Shown here: positions 8,295 through 16,131 of the stretch, one piece after another
How the letters are laid out: each line of letters opens with the position of its first letter
Numbering within the stretch: the first letter of the stretch is position 1
Assembly (NCBI GenBank): GCA_029781975.1
Contig: JAKOVQ010000016.1
Location: 466,086-530,085, forward strand
Origin: Acidobacteriota bacterium
Lineage (GTDB): Bacteria; Acidobacteriota; Thermoanaerobaculia; UBA5066
Reading direction: 5' to 3'
DNA length: 64,000 nt
Translations under genes and position numbers: made by a program
Notes under the pieces: model-generated
Database searches by the model: none
What the model saw: the letters and a program-made list of their open reading frames with translations, nothing else
What the model was told of the DNA's origin: nothing

Positions 8295-9895
8295 AACAGG
8301 CGCCGGTAGGCGGAGACGTCCTGCTTCCAGACGAGGACGCCGCAGAAGCGCTCGCCCTCGGGGCAGATCGGCTTGGCGCCGGCGCGGGCGCGCAGGCCGC
8401 AGGGGGGGAGGAGCCAGCGGCCGATCCGCGGCTCGGCGTCGCGGACCTGGAGCGCCTCCTCGACCGAGGCGCGCCAGATCTCCTCCTGGGCGTTGAAGCA
8501 GAGGCGCATGGCGAGCTTGTGCCGGAGCCCGGCGAGGTCGGCCGACTCGGTGAAGCGGAGGGCGACGGCGTTCGGGAGGAGGTAGGCGCGGTGCTCGTCG
8601 GCGACGCCGAGCGCGCCGAGCCGTCCGATCGCCTCCCAGGTCCGCGCCATCGTCTCGTCGAAGAGGTCGCGGGCGGGACCGGGCTCCGCCAGGAGCATCG
8701 GGACCACGACGTCGGGCTCGTCGGAGAGGTACGCGTGGAGCGACGGGCGGGACGCGGGGGTCGTCCGGTGCCGCTGGTCCTGGCTGTCGGCGGTGTGCGA
8801 GAGCTTCTTCCTGAAGGTGTAGGCGGGGTGGTGGAGCGCGCGGGAGAGCTTGCCGTGCTCGGTGAGGTTGAGCGTCTCGCCGAGGAGGGGATTCGAGGCG
8901 GGGTCGAGGGCGAGGGCGATGGCGTCGTCGTCGGAGAGCGCGGCGCGCGGGAGGCCGAGGACCTCGCGGACGGCGCGGGCGAGCTCCTCCTCGTTGCGGG
9001 TCTTCCGGTCGACGAGGAGCGAGGTGAGGCCGCCGAGCTCGGCGTCGAACTCGGCGCGGAAGGCGGACGCCGGGGAGCCGCCGCTCCGGAACGCTCCGGC
9101 GAGCCGGTCGAAGGCCGCCTGCTCGGGAGTGGCCTCCAGCGGGATCGGCTCCTCGAGGACCTTCGAGAGCTCGGGATCGTGGCGGAGGACCTCCGCCACC
9201 ATCGCCTCGACGACGAGGCGCTGCTCCGACGGCGCGTCGAGCGACGCGGCGAGGCGGCGGTAGCGGAAGAGGGTGACGCCCGACACGGTGTGGTAGAGCG
9301 TCGTGAAGGTGGCGACCGGCAGGACGTAGCGTGCCACCTCCATCGCCCTCCGGACGATCGCCTTCTCCCACCGCTCCGGCTGCGTCCCGCGTCCGCGGAA
9401 CGTGGCGAAGAAGGCGCGCGCCGCGACCGGGCGGAGGAGCTCGCCGAGGCGCCGGTACGCGTCCATCTGCATCGCGGCGCAGGTCCGGTAGACGCTCTCG
9501 GCCTCGCCGGCGAGCGGAGGGACGGCGACGGCGCCCGGCTTCACGGTCACGTACCGCTGCGAGGTCTGCTCGGAGTTGTAGTGCGGGTGGGCGTGGAGAA
9601 AGCTCCAGACCAGCTGCCTCGAGACGTTCTCCAGGGCGAACTGGTAGTGCGCGTGCTGCCACGTGGTGTGGTGGCCCGCGAGGTAGATGTCGCGCGCCAG
9701 CGCGTCGCGGCGGTCCCGGCGGCGGTCCCGCTCGGCCGGGTCCGTGACGCCGTCGGCTCCCACCTCCTCCGCGGTGACGATCCCCTTCGCGCTGTAGCAG
9801 GTGCGCGCGGCGGCGACCGCCCCGTCGTAGGGACGGGCGAAGGCGTTGACGAGCCTCACCCGCGGGGCGGGGGAGAGGAAGGGGATCGCGGTCAC
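8291..9895 (-). CDS. thyX: Tandem-domain ThyX-type flavin-dependent thymidylate synthase
   Basis: The product is 534 residues, about twice the length of a normal ThyX, which makes dTMP from dUMP using FAD, NADPH and methylene-THF. The first half shows the ThyX pattern YDGAVAAARTCYS, HHTTWQHAHYQFALENVSR and NSEQTSQRYV, but where the RHR of the ThyX motif should be it reads AHP. The second half carries SHTADSQDQRHRTTPASRP with RHR intact near residues 374-376, plus another helical ThyX-like region. The two halves therefore appear to be diverged copies in one chain. Start is GTG at 9893-9895, with TAGACT 8 nt upstream and no ribosome site. No thyA is visible nearby. Confidence 0.82.
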   Translation of the reverse strand: MTAIPFLSPAPRVRLVNAFARPYDGAVAAARTCYSAKGIVTAEEVGADGVTDPAERDRRRDRRDALARDIYLAGHHTTWQHAHYQFALENVSRQLVWSFLHAHPHYNSEQTSQRYVTVKPGAVAVPPLAGEAESVYRTCAAMQMDAYRRLGELLRPVAARAFFATFRGRGTQPERWEKAIVRRAMEVARYVLPVATFTTLYHTVSGVTLFRYRRLAASLDAPSEQRLVVEAMVAEVLRHDPELSKVLEEPIPLEATPEQAAFDRLAGAFRSGGSPASAFRAEFDAELGGLTSLLVDRKTRNEEELARAVREVLGLPRAALSDDDAIALALDPASNPLLGETLNLTEHGKLSRALHHPAYTFRKKLSHTADSQDQRHRTTPASRPSLHAYLSDEPDVVVPMLLAEPGPARDLFDETMARTWEAIGRLGALGVADEHRAYLLPNAVALRFTESADLAGLRHKLAMRLCFNAQEEIWRASVEEALQVRDAEPRIGRWLLPPCGLRARAGAKPICPEGERFCGVLVWKQDVSAYRRLF

Positions 9896-9903
9896 GCGGC
9901 CCG

Positions 9904-9909
9904 AGTCTA
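9904..9909 (-). promoter_or_regulatory. -10-like element TAGACT for the thyX-like gene
   Basis: On the minus strand CTAGACTCGG ends 8 nt before the GTG start, consistent with a leaderless mRNA. Confidence 0.4.
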
Positions 9910-9926
9910 GTCGGAGGGGGCTGGAC

Positions 9927-9932
9927 TACGAT
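9927..9932 (+). promoter_or_regulatory. -10-like element TACGAT for the cysteine desulfurase gene
   Basis: CTACGATGG overlaps the upstream ATG candidate at 9931. If it is a real -10 box, transcription would start near 9939, which supports the GTG at 9949 as the true start codon. Confidence 0.35.
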
Positions 9933-9948
9933 GGCCCCGGAGGCGGCC

Positions 9949-11133
9949 GTGTCCCTGGGCGATCCGATCTACCTCGACTGTCACGCGACGACGCCGCTCG
10001 ACCCGCGCGTCCTCGAGGCGATGCTCCCCTCCTTCACGCGCGACTTCGGGAACGCCTCCTCGCGCCAGCACGCCTTCGGCTGGAAGGCCGAGGCCGCGGT
10101 GAAGGCGGCGCGGGAGACGGTCGCCGCCGCGATCGGGGCTTCCCCGCGCGAGGTCGTCTTCACGTCGGGGGCGACGGAGTCGAACAACCTCGCCCTCTTC
10201 GGCGTCTCGCGCGCCCTCGCGCCGAAGGGGCGGCACCTGGTGACGACGGCCGTCGAGCACTCCGCCGTCCTCGATCCCTGCCGCCAGCTCGTCCGGGAAG
10301 GGTTCGAGGTGGACGTCGTCGGCGTCGACCGCGACGGGAAGGTGTCCGTCGACTCCGTCGCCGCGGCCCTCCGCCCCGACACCGTCCTCGTCTCGGTGAT
10401 GGCGGCGAACAACGAGGTGGGGACGCTCCAGCCCCTCGCCGAGATCGGCGCCCTCTGCAAGGAGCGCGGGGTCCTCCTCCACACCGACGCCGCCCAGGCC
10501 TTCGGGAAGGTCCCGCTCGACGTGGAGGCGCTCGGCGTCGACCTGATGTCCCTCTCCGCGCACAAGCTCTGCGGCCCGAAGGGGGTGGGGGCGCTCTACG
10601 TCCGCGCCGCCCGGCCGCGCGTGACGCTCGAGCCGCTCCTCTTCGGCGGGGGGCACGAGCGAGGGCTCCGCTCCGGGACGCTGGACGTTCCGGGCATCGT
10701 CGGCCTCGGCGCGGCGGCGCGGATCGCGGTCGAGGAGAGGGAGGCCGAGGCGGGGCGGGTCGCCCGCCTGCGCGACCGGCTTCACGAGCTCCTGGCCGCC
10801 GCCGTCCCGGGAGTCGAGCTGAACGGCCCGGCCGAGGGGCGCCTCCCGGGGAACCTGAACCTCCGCTTCCCCGGGGTGGACGGCGAGGCGCTGACGCTGG
10901 AGGTCCGCGACGTCGCCTTCTCGACCGGGGCGGCCTGCTCCTCCGCCTCGCGCGAGCCGAGCCACGTCCTCCTGGCGCTCGGACTGTCGGAGGCCCAGGC
11001 CCGCTCGTCGGTGAGGTTCGGGCTCGGGCGCTTCACGACGGAGGGGGAGGTGGAGGAGGCCGCCCGGCGCGTGGCCGAAGGTGTCGCGCGGCTCGCCGCC
11101 GCGCGAGCCGTTTCGCCGGGGCCCCTCCGCTAG
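9949..11133 (+). CDS. Cysteine desulfurase (NifS/IscS family)
   Basis: The product is 394 residues. It removes sulfur from cysteine with PLP to supply Fe-S cluster or tRNA thiolation pathways. Visible features are IYLDCHATTPLDPRV, FTSGATESNNLAL, the PLP-contacting NNEVGTLQP and HTDAAQAFGK, the Schiff-base Lys in SAHKLCGPKG (about residue 206) and the sulfur-accepting Cys in STGAACSSAS (about residue 330). I prefer the GTG at 9949 over the ATG at 9931 because GGAGG lies 5 nt before it and a -10-like box overlaps the ATG. No iscU, sufE or thiI-like partner is adjacent. Its TAG stop lies within the TAGAAT box of the next gene. Confidence 0.92.
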   Translation: MSLGDPIYLDCHATTPLDPRVLEAMLPSFTRDFGNASSRQHAFGWKAEAAVKAARETVAAAIGASPREVVFTSGATESNNLALFGVSRALAPKGRHLVTTAVEHSAVLDPCRQLVREGFEVDVVGVDRDGKVSVDSVAAALRPDTVLVSVMAANNEVGTLQPLAEIGALCKERGVLLHTDAAQAFGKVPLDVEALGVDLMSLSAHKLCGPKGVGALYVRAARPRVTLEPLLFGGGHERGLRSGTLDVPGIVGLGAAARIAVEEREAEAGRVARLRDRLHELLAAAVPGVELNGPAEGRLPGNLNLRFPGVDGEALTLEVRDVAFSTGAACSSASREPSHVLLALGLSEAQARSSVRFGLGRFTTEGEVEEAARRVAEGVARLAAARAVSPGPLR

Positions 11134-11136
11134 AAT
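11131..11136 (+). promoter_or_regulatory. -10-like element TAGAAT
   Basis: GCTAGAATC spans the stop codon of the cysteine desulfurase gene and ends 13 nt before the GTG of the cupredoxin gene. It could give that operon its own promoter with an extremely short leader. Confidence 0.4.
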
Positions 11137-11149
11137 CGCCCGCGCCTCC

Positions 11150-11938
11150 GTGATCCGCCGTCAGTCCCTTCTTGCCGTCGGCCTCGGCCTGCTCTCCGCG
11201 GGCGGCTTCGTCGCGGCGCGCGCCGGGGGGAGCCCCGCTCCGCCCGGCCCCACGCCGGCCGCTGCCGTGGTCCCGGCCCGGGGCGCCGTTCCGCCCACCC
11301 CGACCCCCGTCCCGACGGCCGACGTGAAGGTCACGGTCCTGGTCAAGGGGTCGGGCGGCGCGGCGGCGCCGGCCGACGAGGCGGTGGCGTGGATCCCGGG
11401 CCTCTACGTCCCCCGCCCGGGCCCGCTGGCCCCCCCGAAGCCGCCGACGATGGCCTCGCGGGCCAAGAGGTTCGAGCCGCGGGTCCTCGCGATCCCGGCC
11501 GGGACGACCGTCACCTTCCCGAACTACGACGGGATCTACCACAACGTCTTCAGCCTCTCGGAGGCGGCCCGTTTCGACCTGGGCCTCTACCGGAACGGCG
11601 CGTCGCGGACGATGACCTTCGACAAGCCCGGCCTCGTCCGGATCTACTGCAACATCCACCCGCAGATGGCGGCCTACCTCCTCGTCGCCGACGGGAGCTT
11701 CGTCGCCAGGACCGGCAAGGACGGCGTCGCCCTCCTCTCGGGCGTGCCGCTCGGCCGCCATCCCCTCAGGGTCTGGGACGAGAAGGGGGGCGACTGGACC
11801 GGCACGGTCGACGTCGTCGGCGGCGCCCTGAACCTCGCGAGCGTCGTCCTCGACGGCTCGGCCTGGCGCGCCGTCCCCCACAAGAACAAGTACGGGAAGG
11901 ACTACCCCCCGCCGGACGACGATGAGAACCGCTACTGA
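11150..11938 (+). CDS. Exported cupredoxin-like protein
   Basis: The product is 262 residues from a GTG. The N-terminus VIRRQSLLAVGLGLLSAGG resembles a Tat or Sec signal (RRxSLL), followed by a Pro-rich linker. The cupredoxin domain (about 60-190) holds FPNYDGIYHNVFS and YCNIHPQMAAYLLV, which supply the His, Cys, His and Met of a type 1 copper site. A beta domain follows (VPLGRHPLRVW), like those of methylamine-utilisation or plastocyanin-related proteins. The tail PPPDDDENRY is acidic. The next gene starts inside this one (17-nt overlap), so it is cotranscribed with the sensor kinase. It probably carries electrons or binds copper in the periplasm. Confidence 0.8.
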   Translation: MIRRQSLLAVGLGLLSAGGFVAARAGGSPAPPGPTPAAAVVPARGAVPPTPTPVPTADVKVTVLVKGSGGAAAPADEAVAWIPGLYVPRPGPLAPPKPPTMASRAKRFEPRVLAIPAGTTVTFPNYDGIYHNVFSLSEAARFDLGLYRNGASRTMTFDKPGLVRIYCNIHPQMAAYLLVADGSFVARTGKDGVALLSGVPLGRHPLRVWDEKGGDWTGTVDVVGGALNLASVVLDGSAWRAVPHKNKYGKDYPPPDDDENRY

Positions 11939-14084
11939 CCCCACCGACATCGACTCGGCCCCGACGGTCGTGAGCCCCCAGGGCCGGCAGGGGGCGACGC
12001 CCGGCTCCGGCCGCCCCCTGGCCGGGGGGCCCGGCCCCCTCGCCCCGCGCGGCATGGGCCTCTCGACCCAGTTCTTCCTCGCGGCGGCGCTCCTCCTCGT
12101 CGCCACGCTCGGCGCGGCCCTCTCCATCGCCACGTGGCGCGCGAACCAGATCGCCGAGCGGAGCATCAGCGAGGCGCTCCGCGAGATCCCGCGCGCCGTC
12201 GCCGCCGCCCGCAGCGGCCTCGACGTCCAGCTCCGGGCGACGCTCCGGTCGATCGCCGAGGAGCCCGGGACGAAGGCCCTCTTCTCCTCCAACGCGGTTA
12301 CGGCTCACGAATGGGCGGTGACGAAGGCGGGGATCCTCGGCGCGAGGACCGTCTTCCTCTTCGACCCCGAGGGGGCGCTGATCTGCCGGAGCGACAAGCC
12401 GGCGGGGACGGACCAGGGGAAGTCGTTCCGGGGCGCGCGCTGGGTGGCGGAGCCGATCGAGACGCTCCGCGAGGCGTCGGCCTCGATCCGGGAGGGGGAC
12501 GTCCTCGCCGCCGTGGCCGCCGTCCCCGTCGTCTCCGGCGACCCGGCCCGGGGCGAGGCGCGCCTCACCGGGATCGTCGCGGCGTCGATCCCTCTCGACG
12601 CCAGGCAGGCGCAGGCCCTCCGGGGGCTCACCGGCGGCCAGGTCACCTACGTCGCCGACGTCGGCAAGCGGGGCGACCCGCCCACCCTCGCGCTTTCGGC
12701 CACGACCGACCCCGTCGGCGGGAGAGGGCTCGTCGCCGCCCTCGCCGCGAACCAGCCGGCCGTCGCCGCCCTCTTCGGCGGGGCCAGGGAGATCGGCCCG
12801 CTCGACCTCGACGTCGACGGGGACCGGCGGATCGTCAAGGCGTTCCCGGTCGCGAGCGCCTCGGGCGAGGTCCTCGGGGCCGTGGTCGTCTCCCGGTCGC
12901 GCGAGGAGGAGACGGCGGCCTTCCGGAGGATCCGGGACACCCTCCTCCTCATCGGCCTCCTCGCCCTCGTCGTCTCGGTCCCGGTCTCGTTCGCCCTCGG
13001 CCGGCGGATCGCGCGGCCGCTCGAGCAGCTCGCCTCGGGCGCGATCGCGATCCGCGACGGGAACCTCGACGTCCGCCTCCCCGAAGGGGGCGCCGGCGAG
13101 GTGGGGACGCTCGCGCGGGCCTTCGTCGCGATGGTCGAGGACCTCCGCGAGAAGGCGCAGCTCGAGGAGATGATCGGCGAGATGCGGCGACGCCGGGGAG
13201 GCGACGAGACGGTCGCCACCGTCGTCCCGCCGTCGGCCGAGCCGGCGGCCTCGACGGAGGCGCCGGTCGTCGGGCAGACCTTCGCCGGCCGGTACCAGGT
13301 GCTCGACGTCCTCGGGAAGGGGGGGATGGGGGCCGTCTACCGCGTCCTCGACCGGGAGCTCGACGAGGAGGTGGCGCTCAAGGTCCTCACGTCGGCCGCG
13401 GCGGGCGGGGGCCAGGAGGTCCAGACGATCAAGCAGGAGATCCGCCTCGCCCGCAAGATCACGCACTCGAACGTCGTCAGGACTCACGACCTCGGCGAGG
13501 CCCAGGGACTCCGCTTCCTGACGATGGAGTACGTCCCCGGGACGACCCTCCGCGAGGTGATGGACCGGCGCCGCTACGTCGCGCTCGCCCCCGGCCTGCA
13601 GATCGCCAAGCAGCTCTGCCGTGGCCTCGGGGCCGTCCACGAGGCGGGGATCATCCACCGCGACATCAAGCCGCAGAACATCATGGTCCTCCCGAGCGGC
13701 GTCGTGAAGCTGATGGACTTCGGGATCGCCCGGGCGGCCGAGGGGGTCGACCTCGCGGCGATCGCAGGGCTGACGGTGGGGACCCCCTTCTACATGAGCC
13801 CCGAGCAGGCGCTCGGAAAGCAGCTCGACGCCCGGAGCGACCTCTACTCGGTCGGCGTCGTCCTCTTCGAGCTCTTCTGCGGGATGCGCCCCTTCGAGGC
13901 GCGCGACCCGGTGGAGGCGATGAAGAAGCACATCTCCGCCGAGCCCCCGCGCCCGACGGACCTCCGTCCCGACCTCCCCGAGCTCCTGGAGCGGATCCTC
14001 CTCGCCTGCCTCGCCAAGCCGCCGGCAAGCAGGCCGGCCACCGCCAGCGACCTCCTCGCGGCGCTCCAGCGCGTCGCGGCCTGA
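11922..14084 (+). CDS. Transmembrane sensor Ser/Thr kinase with HAMP domain
   Basis: The product is 720 residues with a histidine-kinase-like layout but a Hanks-type catalytic domain. A first helix (about 49-70) leads to an extracytoplasmic sensor (about 75-335, CACHE-like by pattern), a second helix (about 338-358), a HAMP domain (RRIARPLEQLASGAIAIRDGNLDVRL) and a short coil. The kinase domain (about 456-718) shows GKGGMGAVYRV, the ATP-binding Lys in EEVALKVL (about 486), HRDIKPQN (about 580), MDFGIA and GTPFYMSPEQ, so it should be active. It overlaps the cupredoxin gene by 17 nt and precedes a nucleotidyltransferase gene by 6 nt. The signal sensed is unknown. Confidence 0.88.
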   Translation: MRTATDPTDIDSAPTVVSPQGRQGATPGSGRPLAGGPGPLAPRGMGLSTQFFLAAALLLVATLGAALSIATWRANQIAERSISEALREIPRAVAAARSGLDVQLRATLRSIAEEPGTKALFSSNAVTAHEWAVTKAGILGARTVFLFDPEGALICRSDKPAGTDQGKSFRGARWVAEPIETLREASASIREGDVLAAVAAVPVVSGDPARGEARLTGIVAASIPLDARQAQALRGLTGGQVTYVADVGKRGDPPTLALSATTDPVGGRGLVAALAANQPAVAALFGGAREIGPLDLDVDGDRRIVKAFPVASASGEVLGAVVVSRSREEETAAFRRIRDTLLLIGLLALVVSVPVSFALGRRIARPLEQLASGAIAIRDGNLDVRLPEGGAGEVGTLARAFVAMVEDLREKAQLEEMIGEMRRRRGGDETVATVVPPSAEPAASTEAPVVGQTFAGRYQVLDVLGKGGMGAVYRVLDRELDEEVALKVLTSAAAGGGQEVQTIKQEIRLARKITHSNVVRTHDLGEAQGLRFLTMEYVPGTTLREVMDRRRYVALAPGLQIAKQLCRGLGAVHEAGIIHRDIKPQNIMVLPSGVVKLMDFGIARAAEGVDLAAIAGLTVGTPFYMSPEQALGKQLDARSDLYSVGVVLFELFCGMRPFEARDPVEAMKKHISAEPPRPTDLRPDLPELLERILLACLAKPPASRPATASDLLAALQRVAA

Positions 14085-14090
14085 GGCGCG

Positions 14091-15296
14091 GTGCCCGAGC
14101 CCGGCCCGTTCGACGTCGAGCGGCTCTTCGCCGACCCGGGCTACGCGCCCCTCGCCGTGGCCGCGGTCGCGGCCGCCTCCCTCGGGATCGCGGCTCCCTT
14201 CGTCGCGGCGGTCCGGGAGCGCCCCGACGAGTCGCTCGCGGCCTTCGTCGCCTCCACCCAGGGGATCGCGGGACTCCTGTCGCGCCTTCCAGGCTCCGGG
14301 GAGCTCCCTCCGGGGCTCCTCTCTTTCCTCCGGGCCGACGGCGAGCGGACGCGGGCGCGGTGGGACGCGCTCGCGGCGCGCCTCGGCGAGGTCCTCTCGG
14401 CCCTCCGGCCCGGCGGGATCGACCCCGTCGTCCTGAAGGGGGCCGCGCTCGTCCTCGGGGGCGACGTCCCGCCGGGGGAACGGCCGATGGGTGACCTCGA
14501 CCTCCTCCTCGACAGCCCGCGCGACCTCGAGCGCGCGACCGAGCTCCTTCTGGCCGCGACACCGTTCCGGCCGCTCCTCGACACGCCCCGCCACCGCGTC
14601 TTCGTCCTCGCCGACGAGCGCGTCGTCCTCCCCGCCGCCGACCACCCGGGAAACCCGATCCGCGTCGAGCTCCACACCCGCTTCCGCCTCCCGGTCCTGG
14701 GGACCCGCCTCGACGCGACCCGCGAGCTCGTCTCGACGGCGCGGGAGGTCGAGCGCGACGGCCTGAGAGCGCGCGTTCCCTCGCCCGCGGCGCGGGTGCG
14801 GCACCTCCTCCACCACGCGGCCGAGGACTTCGGGGCCCGCGGGATCAAGGGGGTGCAGGCGCTCGACCTCGCGCTCCTCGCGCGGCGGGACGGCCCGCTC
14901 GCGCCGGCGCTCCCCCCGGCCGACCTGCGCGCGGCGGCGCCCCTCCTCTACGCGGCCGACGCGATCGAGAGGCTCTTCCCGGGGACGTTCGCGCCCGCGT
15001 TCTGCGAGGAGCTGGCGGCGCGCGTCCCGCCGCGGGCACGGGAGCGCGCGGCCTCGCTGCCGCCGCTCCGGCACACGCGTCCGCCGCACGGGTTCACGCG
15101 GGTGGCGCTGGGGCTCTGCGCCGGCGGGAGGGCGAAGGGGCGGTTCCTCCTGAGGACGCTCTTCCCGGCTCCGGGGGAGGTCCGCGTCAACGTGGCCCCG
15201 GACGCCTCCGGCGCGGCGCTGGCAGCCGCCTACGCGAAGGTCCTCGTCTCGCGCGTCCGCGCCGTCCGGCGCGGGGCGGGCCCGCGCTCCGGCTAG
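14091..15296 (+). CDS. Nucleotidyltransferase-fold protein (NTP_transf_5-like)
   Basis: The product is 401 residues from a GTG. The segment VVLKGAALVLGG followed by RPMGDLDLLLDSP has the LKG and DxD elements of the minimal nucleotidyltransferase family often found in polysaccharide clusters and annotated as putative nucleotidyltransferases. LHTRFRLP and LLHHAAEDFGARGIK are also typical of that family. The C-terminal half is helical without recognisable motifs. It is the last gene of the run cupredoxin-kinase-nucleotidyltransferase and ends in a CTAG shared with the convergent phaR-like gene. The natural substrate is unknown. Confidence 0.72.
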   Translation: MPEPGPFDVERLFADPGYAPLAVAAVAAASLGIAAPFVAAVRERPDESLAAFVASTQGIAGLLSRLPGSGELPPGLLSFLRADGERTRARWDALAARLGEVLSALRPGGIDPVVLKGAALVLGGDVPPGERPMGDLDLLLDSPRDLERATELLLAATPFRPLLDTPRHRVFVLADERVVLPAADHPGNPIRVELHTRFRLPVLGTRLDATRELVSTAREVERDGLRARVPSPAARVRHLLHHAAEDFGARGIKGVQALDLALLARRDGPLAPALPPADLRAAAPLLYAADAIERLFPGTFAPAFCEELAARVPPRARERAASLPPLRHTRPPHGFTRVALGLCAGGRAKGRFLLRTLFPAPGEVRVNVAPDASGAALAAAYAKVLVSRVRAVRRGAGPRSG

Positions 15297-15886
15297 CGCT
15301 CCTCCTCGGCCGGCGCCTCGCGCTTGCGCGCGGGAGCCCGCCGGGGCGAGGCCGCGGGGCGGGAGGCGGCCTTCCTCCTCTTCCCCTGGCGGCGGAGCTT
15401 CCTCTCGAGCTCCTCGATCCGGCTCCTCAGCGCCACGACCGTCTCCGTCTCGGAGCTGGCCTCGGCCGGCCGGCGCGGGGCCTCCCGCCGGGCTTCCTTC
15501 GCCCGGATCCCCTCGAGGAGCTTCTCGATGAACGGGAGCGCGGGCGCGAGGGGGCCCTCGCCGAGGGCCTCCTGCGCCCCCTTCTGGGCGCGCTGCGCCG
15601 CCTGCGCGTACCAGGAGACGAAGTCTCGCAGCGCCCGGTCCGACGTGACGATCAGCTCGCGCAGGAAGTCGAGCGGCAGGTCCCCTTTCTTCTTCCGCGC
15701 GTCCTCGAAGATGATCTGGGTCAGGATCACGCGCGTCAGGTCGTCGCCGCTCCTGGCGTCGAGCACTTGCACCTCGGCCCCGTCGCGGATCATCTGGGCG
15801 ATCTCGGGGAGGTTGACGTAGCGGCTCCCCGAGGTGTCGTAGAGGCGCCGGTTCTCGTACTTCTTGATCACGACGGGGTTTGGCAT
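15293..15886 (-). CDS. phaR: PHA accumulation regulator, PhaR-type DNA-binding protein
   Basis: The product is 197 residues. The N-terminal 60 residues (PVVIKKYENRRLYDT, SRYVNLPEIAQMIRDG, VQVLDARSGDDLTRVILTQIIFE) match the PHB/PHA accumulation regulator DNA-binding domain, followed by the helical PHB-accumulation segment (DFLRELIVTSDRALRDF). The C-terminus is coiled coil and then Lys/Arg/Ala-rich. The start is the ATG at 15884-15886, directly after GAGGAGGGGAG. In other bacteria PhaR represses phasin and PHA genes and senses PHA granules, but no PHA synthase or phasin is in this window, and many Acidobacteria carry the domain without obvious PHA genes. A TACAAT box at 15933-15938 is a likely -10. 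Confidence 0.85.
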   Translation of the reverse strand: MPNPVVIKKYENRRLYDTSGSRYVNLPEIAQMIRDGAEVQVLDARSGDDLTRVILTQIIFEDARKKKGDLPLDFLRELIVTSDRALRDFVSWYAQAAQRAQKGAQEALGEGPLAPALPFIEKLLEGIRAKEARREAPRRPAEASSETETVVALRSRIEELERKLRRQGKRRKAASRPAASPRRAPARKREAPAEEER

Positions 15887-15932
15887 CTCCCCTCCTCGGA
15901 CGGGATGCGGCATCGCAGCACGGAGCGGTCGG

Positions 15933-15938
15933 ATTGTA
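15933..15938 (-). promoter_or_regulatory. -10 element TACAAT before the phaR-like gene
   Basis: On the minus strand GCTACAATCC lies about 47 nt before the ATG, leaving a normal leader that contains the strong ribosome site. Confidence 0.5.
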
Positions 15939-15968
15939 GCGGCCCCCGTGTCCGGGGCGCAGGTCCCG

Positions 15969-15992
15969 ATCTCGGGAACCGGTTCCCGAGAT
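15969..15992. promoter_or_regulatory. 24-nt perfect palindrome between divergent genes
   Basis: The half-site ATCTCGGGAACC is followed immediately by its exact reverse complement. With one mismatch the symmetry extends to about 34 nt (15964-15997). It lies 31 nt upstream of the TACAAT box of phaR and 140 nt before the large secreted protein gene. A palindrome without a loop fits a dimeric repressor site better than a terminator; PhaR itself or another regulator could bind, which is inference. Confidence 0.55.
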
Positions 15993-16131
15993 GGGGAAGG
16001 CGGCGGCCGCCGAGCGGCGGAAGCGGGCGGCGCGACGCGGCCCGGACCTTGCTCCAGAATCGCCCGACGCGGGACGTGAACCGCCGGCGCCGCCGGCGCG
16101 TCCTTAGTCGAGATCTCTGACGGAGGCCCCC

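Noticed and set aside
4794..9662. 1622-codon minus-strand frame as one giant protein
   Set aside because: Only the last 466 codons, from the ATG at 6194, form a recognisable protein (sugar phosphomutase). The upstream part is antisense to the CAP, ankyrin and small genes and out of frame with thyX.
9931..9948. ATG at 9931 as the start of the cysteine desulfurase
   Set aside because: A -10-like TACGAT overlaps it, and GGAGG lies at ideal spacing before the GTG at 9949, where family similarity also begins.
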